A stretch of 64,000 nucleotides of DNA from Symbiodinium natans (GCA_905221605.1 CAJNDS010001668.1:186001-250000); one strand, 5' to 3'; counted from the first letter of the stretch, positions 1 to 10,718 are shown. Made by a program: numbers and translations. Notes: generated by a model from the sequence alone, not told the origin.

Positions 1-501
1 GCGGTCTGCATGTCATGAATCAAGATGAACAAATATTGGGTCGCCGTGGCGGCATGTGTGACCCTTACTACACGACAAAAGCTTCCTGAAACTTTCCCAT
101 GACATCACAAACCCTAGACAACAACCCCAACTGCAACTCGCTGACTCACTTCCGGCTATTCAGCGATGCTTCACTGACACGTCTGCGCACGCCGGTGCAC
201 GCGTGCGCACGTGCGCGCATGTGCTCCCCACCCCGGCCTCAGGCTTCCGTGCTGCCCGAGCTCTTCTTTCCATTATCGCAAGCCCCGGGTTAAATGCGAA
301 ATCCCTGATCTCCAGAAGGAACCTGCTATATGACAAGATCTCTGCTAGCTCCCCGGTTCCCCTGTCGCTGGTGGCAGACTTTCCAGGCAACAGGGCCTCG
401 GCATCGGCCTTGGAAGCGTCGGTCGAAGCATTCTCTGCCTCAGTCCCAGAGCTTGGCTGGGCCCCGGAACAGTCGGGCTCTCACACTTGGGAGGCATCTA
501 T

Positions 502-541
502 CTATCTATATATATATATATACATATCTATATCTATCTAG
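502..541. repeat. TA/TATC microsatellite
   Basis: The sequence is a run of alternating TATC and TATA. The surrounding first 570 bases hold only short overlapping open frames with no domain or repeat-independent codon pattern, so I see no gene in them. Confidence 0.8.
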
Positions 542-574
542 AGGGAACGTGCAAATGGGGCGCAAACTGAAAAG

Positions 575-1446
575 CAGACACTCAGACACTCAGACACTCA
601 GACACTCAGACACTCAGACACTCACAAACTGAAAAGCAGACACTCAGACACTCAGACACTCAGACACTCAGACACCTAGACACTCAGACACTCAGACACT
701 CAGACACTCAGACAAACAGCCATTTTCTTTTGGAGGGGACCTGCTTGCTTGCCGGTCTCGTACCCAAGTATAGTAGAAAAGTGATTTTCTGAAGAAGTTG
801 GGTAGTAAGAAAGCCGCGTGGATTATGTGTTTGAGTGTCTGCGTAGTTGGAAGTGTCTGAGTGTCTGAGTGTCTGAGTGTCTGAGTGTCTGAGTGTCTGA
901 GTGTCTGAGTGTCTGAGTGTCTGCTCCGCGGTAGTAATAAAGCCGTGTGGATTATGTGTTAGTCAGACTCTTCAAGACCAACTCACGTCCGAGGGTCCGA
1001 ACTGAAAGGCAGACAGTCAGACACTCAGACAGTCAGACACTCAGACAGTCAGACACTCAGACAGTCAGATAGTCAGACAAACCGCCATTTTCTTCTGGAG
1101 GAGTCTTGCTTGCTCACCGGTCTCCGACCCAAGTACAGCAGAAAAGTGATTTTCCTATGAAGTTGGGTAGTAATAAACCCGCGTGGATCATGTGTTTGAC
1201 TGTCTGCGTAGTTGGGGAGGGAACGTGCAAATGGGGCGCAGGAGTCTTGCTTGCTCACCGGTCTCGTACCCAAGTACAGCAGAACAGTGATTTTCCTATG
1301 AAGTTGGGTAGTAATAAACCCGTGTGGATTATGTGTTTGACTGTCTGCGTAGTTGGGAGTGTCTGAGTGTCTGAGTGTCTGAGTGTCTGAGTGTCTGAGT
1401 GTCTGAGTGTCTGAGTGTCTGAGTGTCTGAGTGTCTGAGTGTCTGC
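575..1446. repeat. Four 8-bp minisatellite arrays in alternating inverted orientation around three copies of a 135-bp unit
   Basis: Arrays at 575-714 and 1010-1077 read (CAGACACT)n or CAGACAGT variants. Arrays at 851-923 and 1357-1446 read the reverse complement, (AGTGTCTG)n. Between them lie three related copies of a unit containing CTTGCTTGC, CCAAGTA and GAAGTTGGGTAGTAA (about 718-850, 1078-1216 and 1230-1356). A 24-bp stretch starting GAGGGAACGTGC is repeated at 541 and 1216. Each array pair could form a long hairpin with the unit in the loop. The open frames here are made of the repeats and are not counted as genes. Confidence 0.85.
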
Positions 1447-1951
1447 TCCGCGAAATCGTCCCCTCTTTGCGTGTTCAATCTCTATATTTATATATATATA
1501 TATACTCCATAATACCTATGTAACGCTTAAGGCTGCTGCGGAAGAGCTCGGAATCATGGAGGGATCATCAGAAGAATCATGGCCGGGCGCGGGCTCTGCT
1601 CTTCAGAACCAAGCAGCACACCCAGGGAGACTTGGGTGCTCCCAAGATGTGCAAGGCCGTCGGTTAGCTTAGGGCCTGTTGGGGATGTTCAGGGTTCGGG
1701 CTCCGTGCAGGCTGCAGCAGCCTGCGATGCTGGGTGTGCACTTTCTTGCTTTGTCAACTTCTGTACATTCTAAGGTGAAAAAAATGCTTGGGTGCTCATT
1801 GCAGAGGCACAGGGGGGATGAGGTGCTGGGGGCTGAGAGCTTTCTGCCTGTAGCGGTGCCAGCTCACAGTGCTTGAGCCAAGGGCGTAAGGCAAACGTTC
1901 AGAGCCTTGAGCTGGTCGGGTTTCTTCAGTGGGATGCAATATGGGTGTATC

Positions 1952-2043
1952 CTGGTATAGAATGGTATATAATGGTATATAGTGGTATATAATGGTATAT
2001 AATGGTATATAATTGTATATGATGGTATATAATGGTATATACC
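1952..2043. repeat. TATAATGGTA minisatellite
   Basis: About nine imperfect copies of a 10-11 bp unit, TATAATGGTA. No coding potential is apparent on either strand. The flanks 1447-1951 and 2044-2334 hold nothing I can assign. Confidence 0.8.
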
Positions 2044-2334
2044 TGATGTCCAGAAGGATTGTCCACAACACCCGGTGTCAGTGTCCAAAGGATTGGTTTG
2101 GACATGTCTGACTCTGCCTTGCACGCTCACCGTGAAAATTCCCCTTTCACTATTGGGTCGATATTACTGCTCAAACTTCCTTTCAGCAGTTCATACGCTG
2201 ACATGCACACACGCGGTCTGTTTGAACCGCGCTGCAGCTCCGCCACCTTGCAGTGAATTCAGAGGATCTCACGCCCGAACCGTCTACTGACCCAAGACGG
2301 GAGCTGTGGCTCAAGGCTGCTGGCATGACATCTC

Positions 2335-2469
2335 CTTGGAGGTTCAGGGGGTACTTAGAACCCCTATAACCTATAACTGTACTTGTAAGCCCCCCTAATT
2401 CCCCTAAGTCCCTAAGTAGGTTATAAGTAGATGTGTAATTGTGGTTATAAGCACCCATGAACCTCCAAG
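2335..2469. mobile_element. MITE-like element, family 1, copy 1
   Basis: A perfect 12-bp terminal inverted repeat, CTTGGAGGTTCA / TGAACCTCCAAG, bounds 135 bp with no ORF. The complementarity continues imperfectly inward. The core contains AGCCCCCCTAATTCCCC and CTAAGTAGG, which recur in the copies at 26028-26148 and, inverted, at 45851-45965. Three dispersed copies with conserved ends indicate a non-autonomous DNA transposon. I could not find a clear target-site duplication at this copy. Confidence 0.7.
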
Positions 2470-2561
2470 CCCGGAGTGCAGGACCAACCTCGACCGGTAA
2501 GGTGTAGCAATGTAAGTTAGGTTCTGGCGTCTCCAAGTTCAAGGCCCGGTGCTAGGGTTGA

Positions 2562-3717
2562 AAACCCTAAACCCTAAACCCTAAACCATAAGTGAGAATG
2601 TCAGGTGCTGCCGGAGCAGGGACTGTGACAGAGCCGCGCCGGTGTGTAGCTTTGCATGCGAAGAGGACGTGATCCTCAGGTACTTGGCCCGCAAGCGAGT
2701 GTCGCAGAAGCAGATTCGGGACAGAAAATGCTTGGAGGGGGCTCTTGGGAACAGGCGCGAGCTTACATCTTCCTTCACCTTCACGCCCAGGGAATGGGCT
2801 CACTCTGGCTACTCATGAGACTAGGGACGCCGCGTGCAGCTGCGCAAGACCCTTCGTACTTCAAAGCACCTGTTGCCTCTGTGGCGGCTGTGGCGGCTGG
2901 CATGCGCACACGCTCCCTTTCTCTCTTTCCACTTCCTGAGATCACCATTTGCTGTGCTCAAATCGTGTGAAAGAGCATTGACAATTATCTGCCCTACACC
3001 CTACACCCTACACCCTACACCCTAAACCCTAAAAAACCCTAAACCCTAAACCCTAAACCCTAACCCCTAAACCCTAAACCCTAAACCCTAAACCCTACAC
3101 TTCCCAGCGGCTCAGCAGCGCTGATGGCAACCACGGCATCTGCGCAAGCTGCTCCTCTTGGGGCCTGTCGGTTTCGCTTCGTTTAGGGCTTAGGGTTTAG
3201 GGTTTAGGGTTTAAAGTTTAGGGTTTAGGGTTTAGGGGTTTAGGGTTTAGGGTTTAGGGGACTAGGGGTTTAGGAGTTTTAGGGTTAGGGGTTGAGGGGT
3301 TTAGGGGTGTCGACGCTCACACTCGGACAATCCAGGCGGGGCATGTGCTCCGAGGTCTGCTGAGTGAAACTACCAACTACTCCCCGAGAAGCGCTCCACA
3401 ACAAGACGCGCCCCTAAACGCAAAGAGGACAGCCAAGATCCTCTCCTTCATTGATAAAACCTTAAAGCCTAAACCCTAAACCCTAAACCCTAGTTGAGGC
3501 TCTTAGTCACCACAAATGGTTGAGGATCACACTCGGAAGGGGAAGGTGAGAAAAAACTGCAAAACAAGGAGGTTCAATCAAGGGGAGGAGTGGCTTCTGG
3601 GCCCCCAGTGCATGTGCTCACTTGACCCTAAACCCTAAAACCCTAGACCCTAGACCCTAAATCCTAAACCCTAAACCCTAAACCCTAAACCCTAAACCCT
3701 AAATCCTAAACCCTTAA
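2562..3717. repeat. Cluster of interstitial telomeric tracts
   Basis: CCCTAAA-type tracts lie at 2562-2588, 2992-3099, 3461-3493 and 3625-3715. A TTTAGGG-type tract lies at 3181-3308. Variants such as CCCTACA and TTTAGGGG are mixed in. The 80-base island 3100-3180 between opposite-facing tracts has a short open minus-strand frame and could be an exon, by analogy with the gene at 28.7-34.6 kb, but it is too short to call. The stretches 2600-2990 and 3720-4445 show no recognisable gene. Confidence 0.9.
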
Positions 3718-4445
3718 CGAGTTCTGTTCAAGGGTCCTGTGATGGGCTCTATAAACGGTGCCATCTAAAAAAAGGGGCCTTCAGATGTAGGACAGGCTCT
3801 ATAGGGTTTCGGCGCTCACTCTCGGACAAGCCAGGCGAGGTCTTTGATTCAGTGAGACGACCACAGCAAGCTCTTAGAACAGCCTGACATGGTAAGGAAG
3901 ACGCGGAGGCGACTTGAACAAGCATACCAACCCAACGTGAACTCGGAGAAGAGGCTACACCAAGGTCGTCACTCTCTGTAAACTCCTTTCCGAGGCACAG
4001 AGAGCAACTACTTCGAAGTTGGGCTAAGGTTTTAGGGCTTGGGGTATAACGTAATGTATCAACAAACGGCAGAGAAAGGAATGCTCTACTCCTGGAGCCG
4101 CACAATACGATAAGAACACACTCGAAGTTGACGCTTGGGCTCTTCTCCGTCAAGCCTCAAGAGATACCCCGCAAAGCACGGAGCCCGTACTGACAACCCT
4201 GACCAAATTGAGTTGCTTCGACTACAGGTCCTTCCGGTTCTTTGGTGAAACGCAGAGGAACGTGCAGAAAGAATAATGATGAAAGCAAAAGATAGCTTAA
4301 CAAGGGCAGCAATAGTAACACGAATGATGATGATACTACTCTGGAGGTGAGGAACTACACCTCTAACCTCCGCAGCATGTGCGCGAAGAGCGCCAGAGGC
4401 GGCTGTGCAGTGGACTCTCGGGGTTGCACCCTCGAGACTACACCA

Positions 4446-4485
4446 GGGTTTAGGGTTTAGGGTTTAGGGTTTAGGGTTTAGGGTT
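4446..4485. repeat. Interstitial TTTAGGG tract
   Basis: Five to six perfect TTTAGGG copies just beyond the 3' end of the first membrane-protein gene. The second gene has a much longer tract in the equivalent place (6974-7084), so this array differs in length between the two duplicated units. Confidence 0.9.
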
Positions 4486-4574
4486 AAATATGCAAAGGTC
4501 CTAAGCACACCAGAAGCTTCCACAGTACAGTCCGTCCTCCTGACGCGAAGCATCCGGTGACTACGGCCATCGGC

Positions 4575-6350
4575 TCATTCAGGCGATTCGCTGAAGAAGG
4601 CTGGCGGTAAAACACTTGCGGCGTCCATTGGCTGATAGGTCGCGACTTGTCGTTGGAAGCAGCGACACGATGACTGGTGTTCATGGCCTTGCCTTTCCCA
4701 TCTGTAAAACAAGCAAATGCACTGGATGACCAAGAAAGAGATCACCAACAGGAAAACTGCAAGCTGAGTTGGCGAGGGGTTCTGCACAGCAGGAATCCAC
4801 GAACCCCAGAGCAAGCCGCCACATACATACGTGTACTCATATGCCAGGAAGCAGCACAAGAAAGCTGCACAGCGCTGCACCGGACCATCGCCGAAGGACA
4901 GAACACACTTCAGCATCCGCAGCATCACCGGATAGGTGAGTGGGAATGTCAGCAAAATGTTGAGTGTCCAGCCCGCAACGTTGGCCAGCATGTATTGGAG
5001 CATCGAGGCAGCACCTGCCACACGCGCAGACTCCTCGCAAGAGCCGTTGTCGCAGCCCAGCACGTTCACAGAGGAATACAAAATCATAGGCAGGCAGGTA
5101 GTCAGACACAGCGGCCAGGGTACGTAGATCTCATCGCCGATCTGCATCATGACAATGTCACGAAGGACGCCTCGAACATAGGCATTGAAGCGGTCCAGCG
5201 GATCCCCTGTGGCATAGTAGCTCACAAACCGCTGGACCTTCACCTCCCCCTCATCCACGGCATCAGAACCCAGCCCGGGCAAGTCCTGTTCACAGAAGAC
5301 CTCCTGCAGTTGCTGTTCGATGGCATCCCGGTCCGAAAGCTCAGAACACTTTGCCGCCCTTACGTCGAAGGCCGCCATTTGATCCAAGATAAGCTGGTGA
5401 TGCCGAATCTTCATGCGGAAGGAGAAGAAGCTGGGTATAGAGGCAGGGAGCGTGGACATCGATGACGTCATCCAGATGACCAACCAGCCGACAAATCCCA
5501 GCAAGACTGGGTTGCCTCCCGCAAGTGTCGCAGCGACCCCCATGATATGCTTGTCCATCGTGAGCATCCAATTTGGAAACAAAAGCTGCGAAAGATCCAT
5601 CAAGTTCGCGCTGAGGAGCTCCAGCAAGATGCAGCAGAGCAGCCAGGGAGCAAGCCAGAGGGGCAGCACGTCAACCTTCTCCACACCTCCATGTCGAGCA
5701 AAAGTAGCCAGCTCTAGGTTGCACCACAATCTCTCGAAGTAGGACCCATCACAGAGGATGAGCATCCGGGAAGAACGCACGACGAAGGTCGGCACGGACT
5801 TGATTTGCTCGGCTTTCAGCTCCAGATCTGTCTGATGGATGCACAACCGGTCTATCCAAACCGACGGAGAGCACCGTCCGACCGAAAGCTGCTGTCCAAA
5901 AAAGAAGACCACAAAGAACGTCGCCATCGGCAGGTACACAAAGCAGGGGAGAAGTAGTCGACTTCCCCCGAGACCTGATGCACCATGCAGGGAGATCAAC
6001 AGCACCACGAAGAACATCCACGTGATCATGCAACATCCGACGGCCATCTGTAGGTTGAGATACAAGCAGAGAGCCAGAAACTTCTCCCAACGGCCTGCGC
6101 TCCAAGAATGACTAATGAACAGGTCCACGTTGGCTGTCTCCACGGATGCATCAAACAAAGTATCTCCTGCTTTCTGCATCTGCTCCATCGTCGGAAATCG
6201 GATGCCAGCGAATCCGCCGGCGCAGAGCAAGGTATGAAGGTCCGGGTTGAAGATCATCCCAAGCCCGATCAGCAGCTGTCGAGTTGTTGTGCTGCGCAGC
6301 GAGCTGGCTTCGAAGGAGAGCGGGCGCCGGAGGCGGTGGCCAGGTGCCAT
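4575..6350 (-). CDS. Multi-pass membrane protein with TIR/HET-like cytosolic signature (copy A)
   Basis: An intronless frame. The first ATG is at 6350 (591 aa); the frame is open upstream without ATG. Residues about 78-88 carry VDLFISHSWS, and about 168-178 carry VWIDRLCIHQTD. Residues about 204-216 carry FERLWCNLELATF. These resemble the split signature of TIR/HET-like domains in a large dinoflagellate protein family (family recognition from memory). Two hydrophobic segments interrupt that signature, and roughly six more follow, so about eight membrane helices are predicted. The acidic middle part (about 290-390) has no helix. Copy B lies directly upstream on the same strand. Function is unknown; a membrane sensor is possible but is inference. 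No promoter motif is recognisable, as is usual in dinoflagellates. Confidence 0.8.
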   Translation of the reverse strand: MAPGHRLRRPLSFEASSLRSTTTRQLLIGLGMIFNPDLHTLLCAGGFAGIRFPTMEQMQKAGDTLFDASVETANVDLFISHSWSAGRWEKFLALCLYLNLQMAVGCCMITWMFFVVLLISLHGASGLGGSRLLLPCFVYLPMATFFVVFFFGQQLSVGRCSPSVWIDRLCIHQTDLELKAEQIKSVPTFVVRSSRMLILCDGSYFERLWCNLELATFARHGGVEKVDVLPLWLAPWLLCCILLELLSANLMDLSQLLFPNWMLTMDKHIMGVAATLAGGNPVLLGFVGWLVIWMTSSMSTLPASIPSFFSFRMKIRHHQLILDQMAAFDVRAAKCSELSDRDAIEQQLQEVFCEQDLPGLGSDAVDEGEVKVQRFVSYYATGDPLDRFNAYVRGVLRDIVMMQIGDEIYVPWPLCLTTCLPMILYSSVNVLGCDNGSCEESARVAGAASMLQYMLANVAGWTLNILLTFPLTYPVMLRMLKCVLSFGDGPVQRCAAFLCCFLAYEYTYVCGGLLWGSWIPAVQNPSPTQLAVFLLVISFLVIQCICLFYRWERQGHEHQSSCRCFQRQVATYQPMDAASVLPPAFFSESPE

Positions 6351-6392
6351 TGCCCAGTGCAGAATCCGTGAAATTTTTCTAAAGTAATCCAA

Positions 6393-6545
6393 TCTGAAGG
6401 GCTGGGGTTTGGTATGTTAGGTCACACCTCACTTCAGGATGACTGCGGCTGAAACCCATTGGAGGTGTTAGTGAAACAGCAGCCGCAGCAGCAACCCACA
6501 AGTGGACCAGAAGCGGCTATGGGGCAGTGCTTCCACTCACCGATC
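6393..6545. repeat. Upstream flank shared by the two duplicated genes
   Basis: This stretch (with the gene start) is nearly base-for-base repeated at about 9123-9275, including the GGGCTGGGGTTTGG and GGAGGTGTTAGTGAAACAGC segments. It marks the 5' part of the roughly 2.73 kb duplication unit. After the shared block the units diverge: copy B carries an AT-rich insertion at 9327-9440 that copy A lacks. The rest of the interval to 6973 has no gene I can support. Confidence 0.85.
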
Positions 6546-6973
6546 CTACGAGTGGTCGCGCTGCGGGCAGTCGTCGTCTGCTGACCCTTCTACGGTTCGA
6601 CTCGCAAGCAGACCTTCTGCTGACAAAACACGGGCGCGCACGGCCTGCTAAGCTTTTAAACTACACTGTTATTATCCCAGAACAACATAGCAAGGAAACA
6701 GCAGGCTAAACTGCCAAATTCTTAGAGCCATGCAAAGTATGAGACACTCTGGAAAGACTCAGATTGGGCTCTTCTCTGCCAAACTTCAACAGATGCAGAG
6801 CGAACACCACAGAGCCTTTTTTGCAACTGGACTCTCACGAATGCCAGCAGCAAAGACACAGATCGCAAACCGAGAAGGACTCGTGCCTTCCATCTCCACG
6901 CCCCCGCAACCACAGAGCCTGTTATTGAAACCGCCCATTGAAAAAAAAGGCGTTGCTTCAACTACGGGTCCTT

Positions 6974-7084
6974 TTTAGGGTTTAGGGTTTAGGGTTTAGG
7001 GTTTAGGGTTTAGGGTTTAGGGTTTAGGGTTTAGGGTTTAGGGTTTAGGGTTTAGGGTTTAGGGTTTAGGGTTTAGGGTTTAGG
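6974..7084. repeat. Interstitial TTTAGGG array
   Basis: About 16 uninterrupted TTTAGGG heptamers between the two tandem genes, followed by an ATT-rich low-complexity stretch to about 7190. The purity suggests recent insertion or slippage expansion. Confidence 0.95.
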
Positions 7085-7307
7085 TTATCATCATGAATAT
7101 TATTGGCATTAGTTGGATTATTAATAGTATTGAAACTTTTGATATTACGAATATTGTTAATATTATTAATATTCTTACTATTTTCTGATTGTTCTTGCCA
7201 AGGACGATCTCAACACTTTGCACAGGCCCTAGCCTTAACCACGTCAGAAGCTTCCACGGTAGGCTCCGTCCTCTCTTGCCACACAGCTGGTGACTACTGC
7301 TATCGAC

Positions 7308-9080
7308 TCACTCAGCCGATTCATTGAAGGCCGAAGGCGAAACACTTGTGGCGTCCATTGGCTGATAGGTCGCGACTTGTCGTTGGACACAGCGACATGA
7401 TGACTGGTGTTTCTGACCTTGCCTTTCCCACCTGCAAAACAAACAGAGGCTCTGGATGACCAAGGCAATCATGACCGACAGGAAACACAGGAGCTGAGTT
7501 GGGGAGCGGACTGTCAAAACAGAAAGCAAAGAGGCCCAGAGCAAGCCGCCACATACATACGTGTATTCATATGCCAGGAAGCAGCACAAGAAAGCTGCAC
7601 ATCGTTGCACCGGACCATCGCCGAAGGACAGAACACACTTCAGCATCCGCAGCATCACCGGATAGGTGAGTGGGAAGGTCAGCAAAATGTTGAGTGTCCA
7701 GCCCATCACATCGGCCAGCATGTATTGGAGAATCGAGGAAGCACCTGCCACACGTGCAGATTCCTCGCAAGAGCTGTTGTCGCAGCCCAGCACGTTCACA
7801 GAGGAATACAAAATCATAGGCAAGCAAGTAGTCAGACACAGTGGCCAGGGTACGTAGATTTCATCGCCGATCTGCATCATGACAAAGTCACGAAGGACGC
7901 CTCGAATGTAGGCATTGAAGCGGTCCAGCGGATCGCCTGTGGCATGGTAGCTCACAAACCGCTGAACCTTCACCTCCCCCTCATCCACGGCTTCAGAAGG
8001 GAGCCCGGGCAAGTCCTGCTCACAAAAGATCTCCTGCAGCTGCTGTTCGATGGCATCCCGGTCCGATCGCTCAGAACACTTTGCCGCCCTTACGTCGAAG
8101 TCCGCCATTTGATCCAAGATAAGCTGGTGATGCCGAATCTTCATGCGGAAGGAGAAGAAGCTGGGTATGGAGGCAGGGAGCGTTGCGATCGATGACGTCA
8201 TCCAGATGACCAACCAACCGACAAATCCCAGCAAGACTGGGTTGCCTCCCGCAAGCGGCGCAGCCCCCCCCATGATATGCTTGTCCATCGTTAGCATCCA
8301 ATCTGGAAACACGAGCTGCGAAAGATCCATCAAGTTGGCGCTGATGAGCTCCAGCAAGATGCAGCAGAGCAGCCAGGGAGCAAGCCAGAGAGGCAGCACG
8401 TCAACCTTCTCCACACCTCCATGTCGAGCAAAAGTAGCCAGCTCTAGGTTGCACCACAATCTCTCGAAGTAGGACCCATCACAGAGGATGAGCATCCGGG
8501 AAGAACGCACGACGAAGGTGGGCACGGACTTGATTTGCTCGGCTTTCAGCTCCAGATCTGTCTGATGGATGCACAACCGGTCTATCCAAACCGACGGAGA
8601 GCACCGTCCGACCGAAAGCTGCTGTCCAAAAAAGAAGACCACAAAGAACGTCGCCATCGGCAGGTACACAAAGCAGGGGAGAAGTAGTCGACTTCCCCCG
8701 AGACCTGATGCACCATGCAGGGAGATCAACAGCACCACGAAGAACATCCACGTGATCATGCAACATCCGACGGCCATCTGTAGGTTGAGATACAAGCAGA
8801 GAGCCAGAAACTTCTCCCAACGGCCTGCGCTCCAAGAATGACTAATGAACAGGTCCACGTTGGCTGTCTCCACGGATGCATCAAACAAAGTATCTCCTGC
8901 TTTCTGCATCTGCTCCATCGTCGGAAATCGGATGCCAGCGAATCCGCCGGCGCAGAGCAAGGTATGAAGGTCCGGGTTGAAGATCATCCCAAGCCCGATC
9001 AGCAGCTGTCGAGTTGTTGTGCTGCGCAGCGAGCTGGCTTCGAAGGAGAGCGGGCGCCGGAGGCGGTGGCCAGGTGCCAT
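7308..9080 (-). CDS. Multi-pass membrane protein with TIR/HET-like cytosolic signature (copy B)
   Basis: Tandem paralogue of the gene at 4575-6350, 590 aa from the ATG at 9080, with the same FISHSWS, WIDRLCIHQ and RLWCNLELA motifs and the same helix layout. The N-terminal 300 or so residues and the upstream flank are essentially identical to copy A. The C-terminal half differs at many residues, for example around 7480-7540 where copy B has its own hydrophobic sequence. Both frames are intact, so both could be functional. The sharp change in divergence along the gene suggests recent gene conversion of the 5' half rather than one simple recent duplication. Confidence 0.8.
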   Translation of the reverse strand: MAPGHRLRRPLSFEASSLRSTTTRQLLIGLGMIFNPDLHTLLCAGGFAGIRFPTMEQMQKAGDTLFDASVETANVDLFISHSWSAGRWEKFLALCLYLNLQMAVGCCMITWMFFVVLLISLHGASGLGGSRLLLPCFVYLPMATFFVVFFFGQQLSVGRCSPSVWIDRLCIHQTDLELKAEQIKSVPTFVVRSSRMLILCDGSYFERLWCNLELATFARHGGVEKVDVLPLWLAPWLLCCILLELISANLMDLSQLVFPDWMLTMDKHIMGGAAPLAGGNPVLLGFVGWLVIWMTSSIATLPASIPSFFSFRMKIRHHQLILDQMADFDVRAAKCSERSDRDAIEQQLQEIFCEQDLPGLPSEAVDEGEVKVQRFVSYHATGDPLDRFNAYIRGVLRDFVMMQIGDEIYVPWPLCLTTCLPMILYSSVNVLGCDNSSCEESARVAGASSILQYMLADVMGWTLNILLTFPLTYPVMLRMLKCVLSFGDGPVQRCAAFLCCFLAYEYTYVCGGLLWASLLSVLTVRSPTQLLCFLSVMIALVIQSLCLFCRWERQGQKHQSSCRCVQRQVATYQPMDATSVSPSAFNESAE

Positions 9081-9326
9081 TGCCCAGTGCAGAATCCGTG
9101 AAATTTTTCTAAAGTAATCCAATCTGAAGGGCTGGGGTTTGGTATGTTAGGTCACACCTCACTTCAGGATGACCGCGGCTGAAACCCATTGGAGGTGTTA
9201 GTGAAACAGCAGCCGCAGCAGCAACCCACAAGTGGACCAGAAGCGGCTATGGGGCAGTGCTTCCACTCACCGATCCTACGAGTGGTCGCGCCGCTGGCAG
9301 TCGTCGTCGTCTGCTCTTCTGAAGGC

Positions 9327-9440
9327 TACTAATATGATTTATATTACTAATATTATTCATATTACTAACACTATTAATAATATTATCATTACCAACATTA
9401 TTAATATTATATTATGAATATTCTTACTATGTTATGATGA
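9327..9440. repeat. ATT/AATATT-rich low-complexity tract
   Basis: Imperfect repetition of ATATTACTAATATT-like words, inserted in the upstream flank of copy B relative to copy A. Similar sequence is found at 7084-7190. No coding content. Confidence 0.8.
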
Positions 9441-9834
9441 TTCTTCTACTCGCAAGCAGAACTCTTGACAAAAGACACAGGTGTGCACGGCCTGCTCCAC
9501 TTCGGCTTCCACAGGCTGCATTCTCCTGGCAAGGAAGGGACAAAAAAACCCTAAACCCGAAACCCTAAACCCTAAACCCGAAACCCGAAACCATAGCCAG
9601 AATGACAATCGCAGCATGTCCAGACACCCTCGAAGTGCTGTTTTGGTGCTCGAATCAGAGTTCCAACCACTCCAACAAACCTAGCAAAAGGCACAAAGCA
9701 GTAAGACGGCCTTAAGTGGCGAAGATGACAAAGGGAACCCCCCTCAACCCTAAACCCTAAACCCTAAACCCTAAACCCTAAACCCCTCTTCTTTCAGACC
9801 CCTTTGTTTTGCCGGGCAGCTACAAGTTGCGCTT

Positions 9835-10718
9835 GGGTTTTGGGTTTAGGATTTAGGGTTAAGGGTTTAAGGGTTAAGGGTTTAGGGTTTAGGGTTTAGG
9901 GTTTTAGGGTTTAGGGTTTAGGGTTTAGGGTTTAGGGTTTAGGGTGTAGGGTTTAGGGTTTAGGGTTTAGGGTTTCGGGGTATAGGGGTTTAGGGGTTTA
10001 GGGGTTTAGGGGTTTAGGGGTTTAGGGGTTTAGGGGTTTAGGGGTTTAGGGTTAAGGGTTAAGGGTTAAGGGTTTAGGGTTTAGGGTTTAGGGGTATAGG
10101 GGTTTAGGGTTAGGGTTTAGGGTTTAGGGTTTCGGGTTTAGGGTTTAGGGTTTAGGGTTTAGGGTTTAGTTTAGGGTTTAGGGTTTGGGGGTTTAGGGTT
10201 TAGGGTTTAGGTAGGTGGGTAGTGTAGGGGTAAGTGTAGGGTTTAGGGTTAGGGTTTAAGGGTTAGGGTTTAGGGTTTTAGGTTTAGAGGTTTAGGGTTT
10301 AGGGGTTTAGGGTTTAGGGTTTAAGGGTTTAGGGTTCGGGGTATAGGGTTTAGGGGTTTAGGGGTTAGGGGTTAGGGGTAGGGGGGGTTAGGGGTTTAGT
10401 GTTAGGGTTAAGGTTAAGGGTTTAGGGTTTGGGTTTCGGGGTATAGGGGTTTAGGTTAAGGGTTTAGGGTTTAGGGTTCGGGTTTAGGGTTTCGGGTTTA
10501 GGGTTTAGGGTTTTAGGGGGTTAGGTTTAGGGTGTAGGGTAGGGTTTAGGGTGTAGGGTAGGGTTAGGTAGGGTTTAGGGTTTAGGGTTTAGGTTTAGTT
10601 TAGGGTTTAGGGTTTAGGGTTTAGGGTTTAGGGTTTAGGGTTTAGGGTTTAGGGTTTAGGGTTTAGGGTTTAGGGTTTAGGGTTTAGGGTTTAGGGTTTA
10701 GGGTTTAGGGTTTAGGGT
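9835..10718. repeat. Large degenerate TTTAGGG array
   Basis: About 880 bp almost wholly made of TTTAGGG-type units, all in one orientation. It includes many variants (TTTAGGGG, TTTCGGG, TTTAAGGG, TATAGGGG, GTGTAGGG) and ends in a clean block of about 15 perfect heptamers (10610-10718). Small CCCTAAA tracts precede it (9547-9593 and 9745-9785), and no gene is seen in 9441-9834. The mixture of decayed and perfect units argues for an old internal array rather than an active chromosome end, since ordinary sequence continues on both sides. Confidence 0.95.

Noticed and set aside
203-541. Plus-strand frame of 112 aa near the left edge
   Set aside because: It ends in a microsatellite-encoded Tyr-Ile run, has no domain and overlaps frames on the other strand equally well.
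1872-1881. TTGGCTCAAG spliced-leader-like decamers at 1872-1881 and 38357-38366
   Set aside because: Only ten bases match, the preceding base differs from the leader, and no gene or processed cDNA follows. Chance matches are plausible.
4677-5465. 262-aa plus-strand frames opposite both membrane-protein genes (also 7407-8195)
   Set aside because: They are antisense shadows: present in both copies only because the minus-strand gene is duplicated. They show no motif, and the minus strand has clear hydrophobic periodicity.
9835-10718. True chromosome end (telomere)
   Set aside because: Ordinary sequence continues for thousands of bases on both sides, and dozens of similar tracts in both orientations occur across the window.
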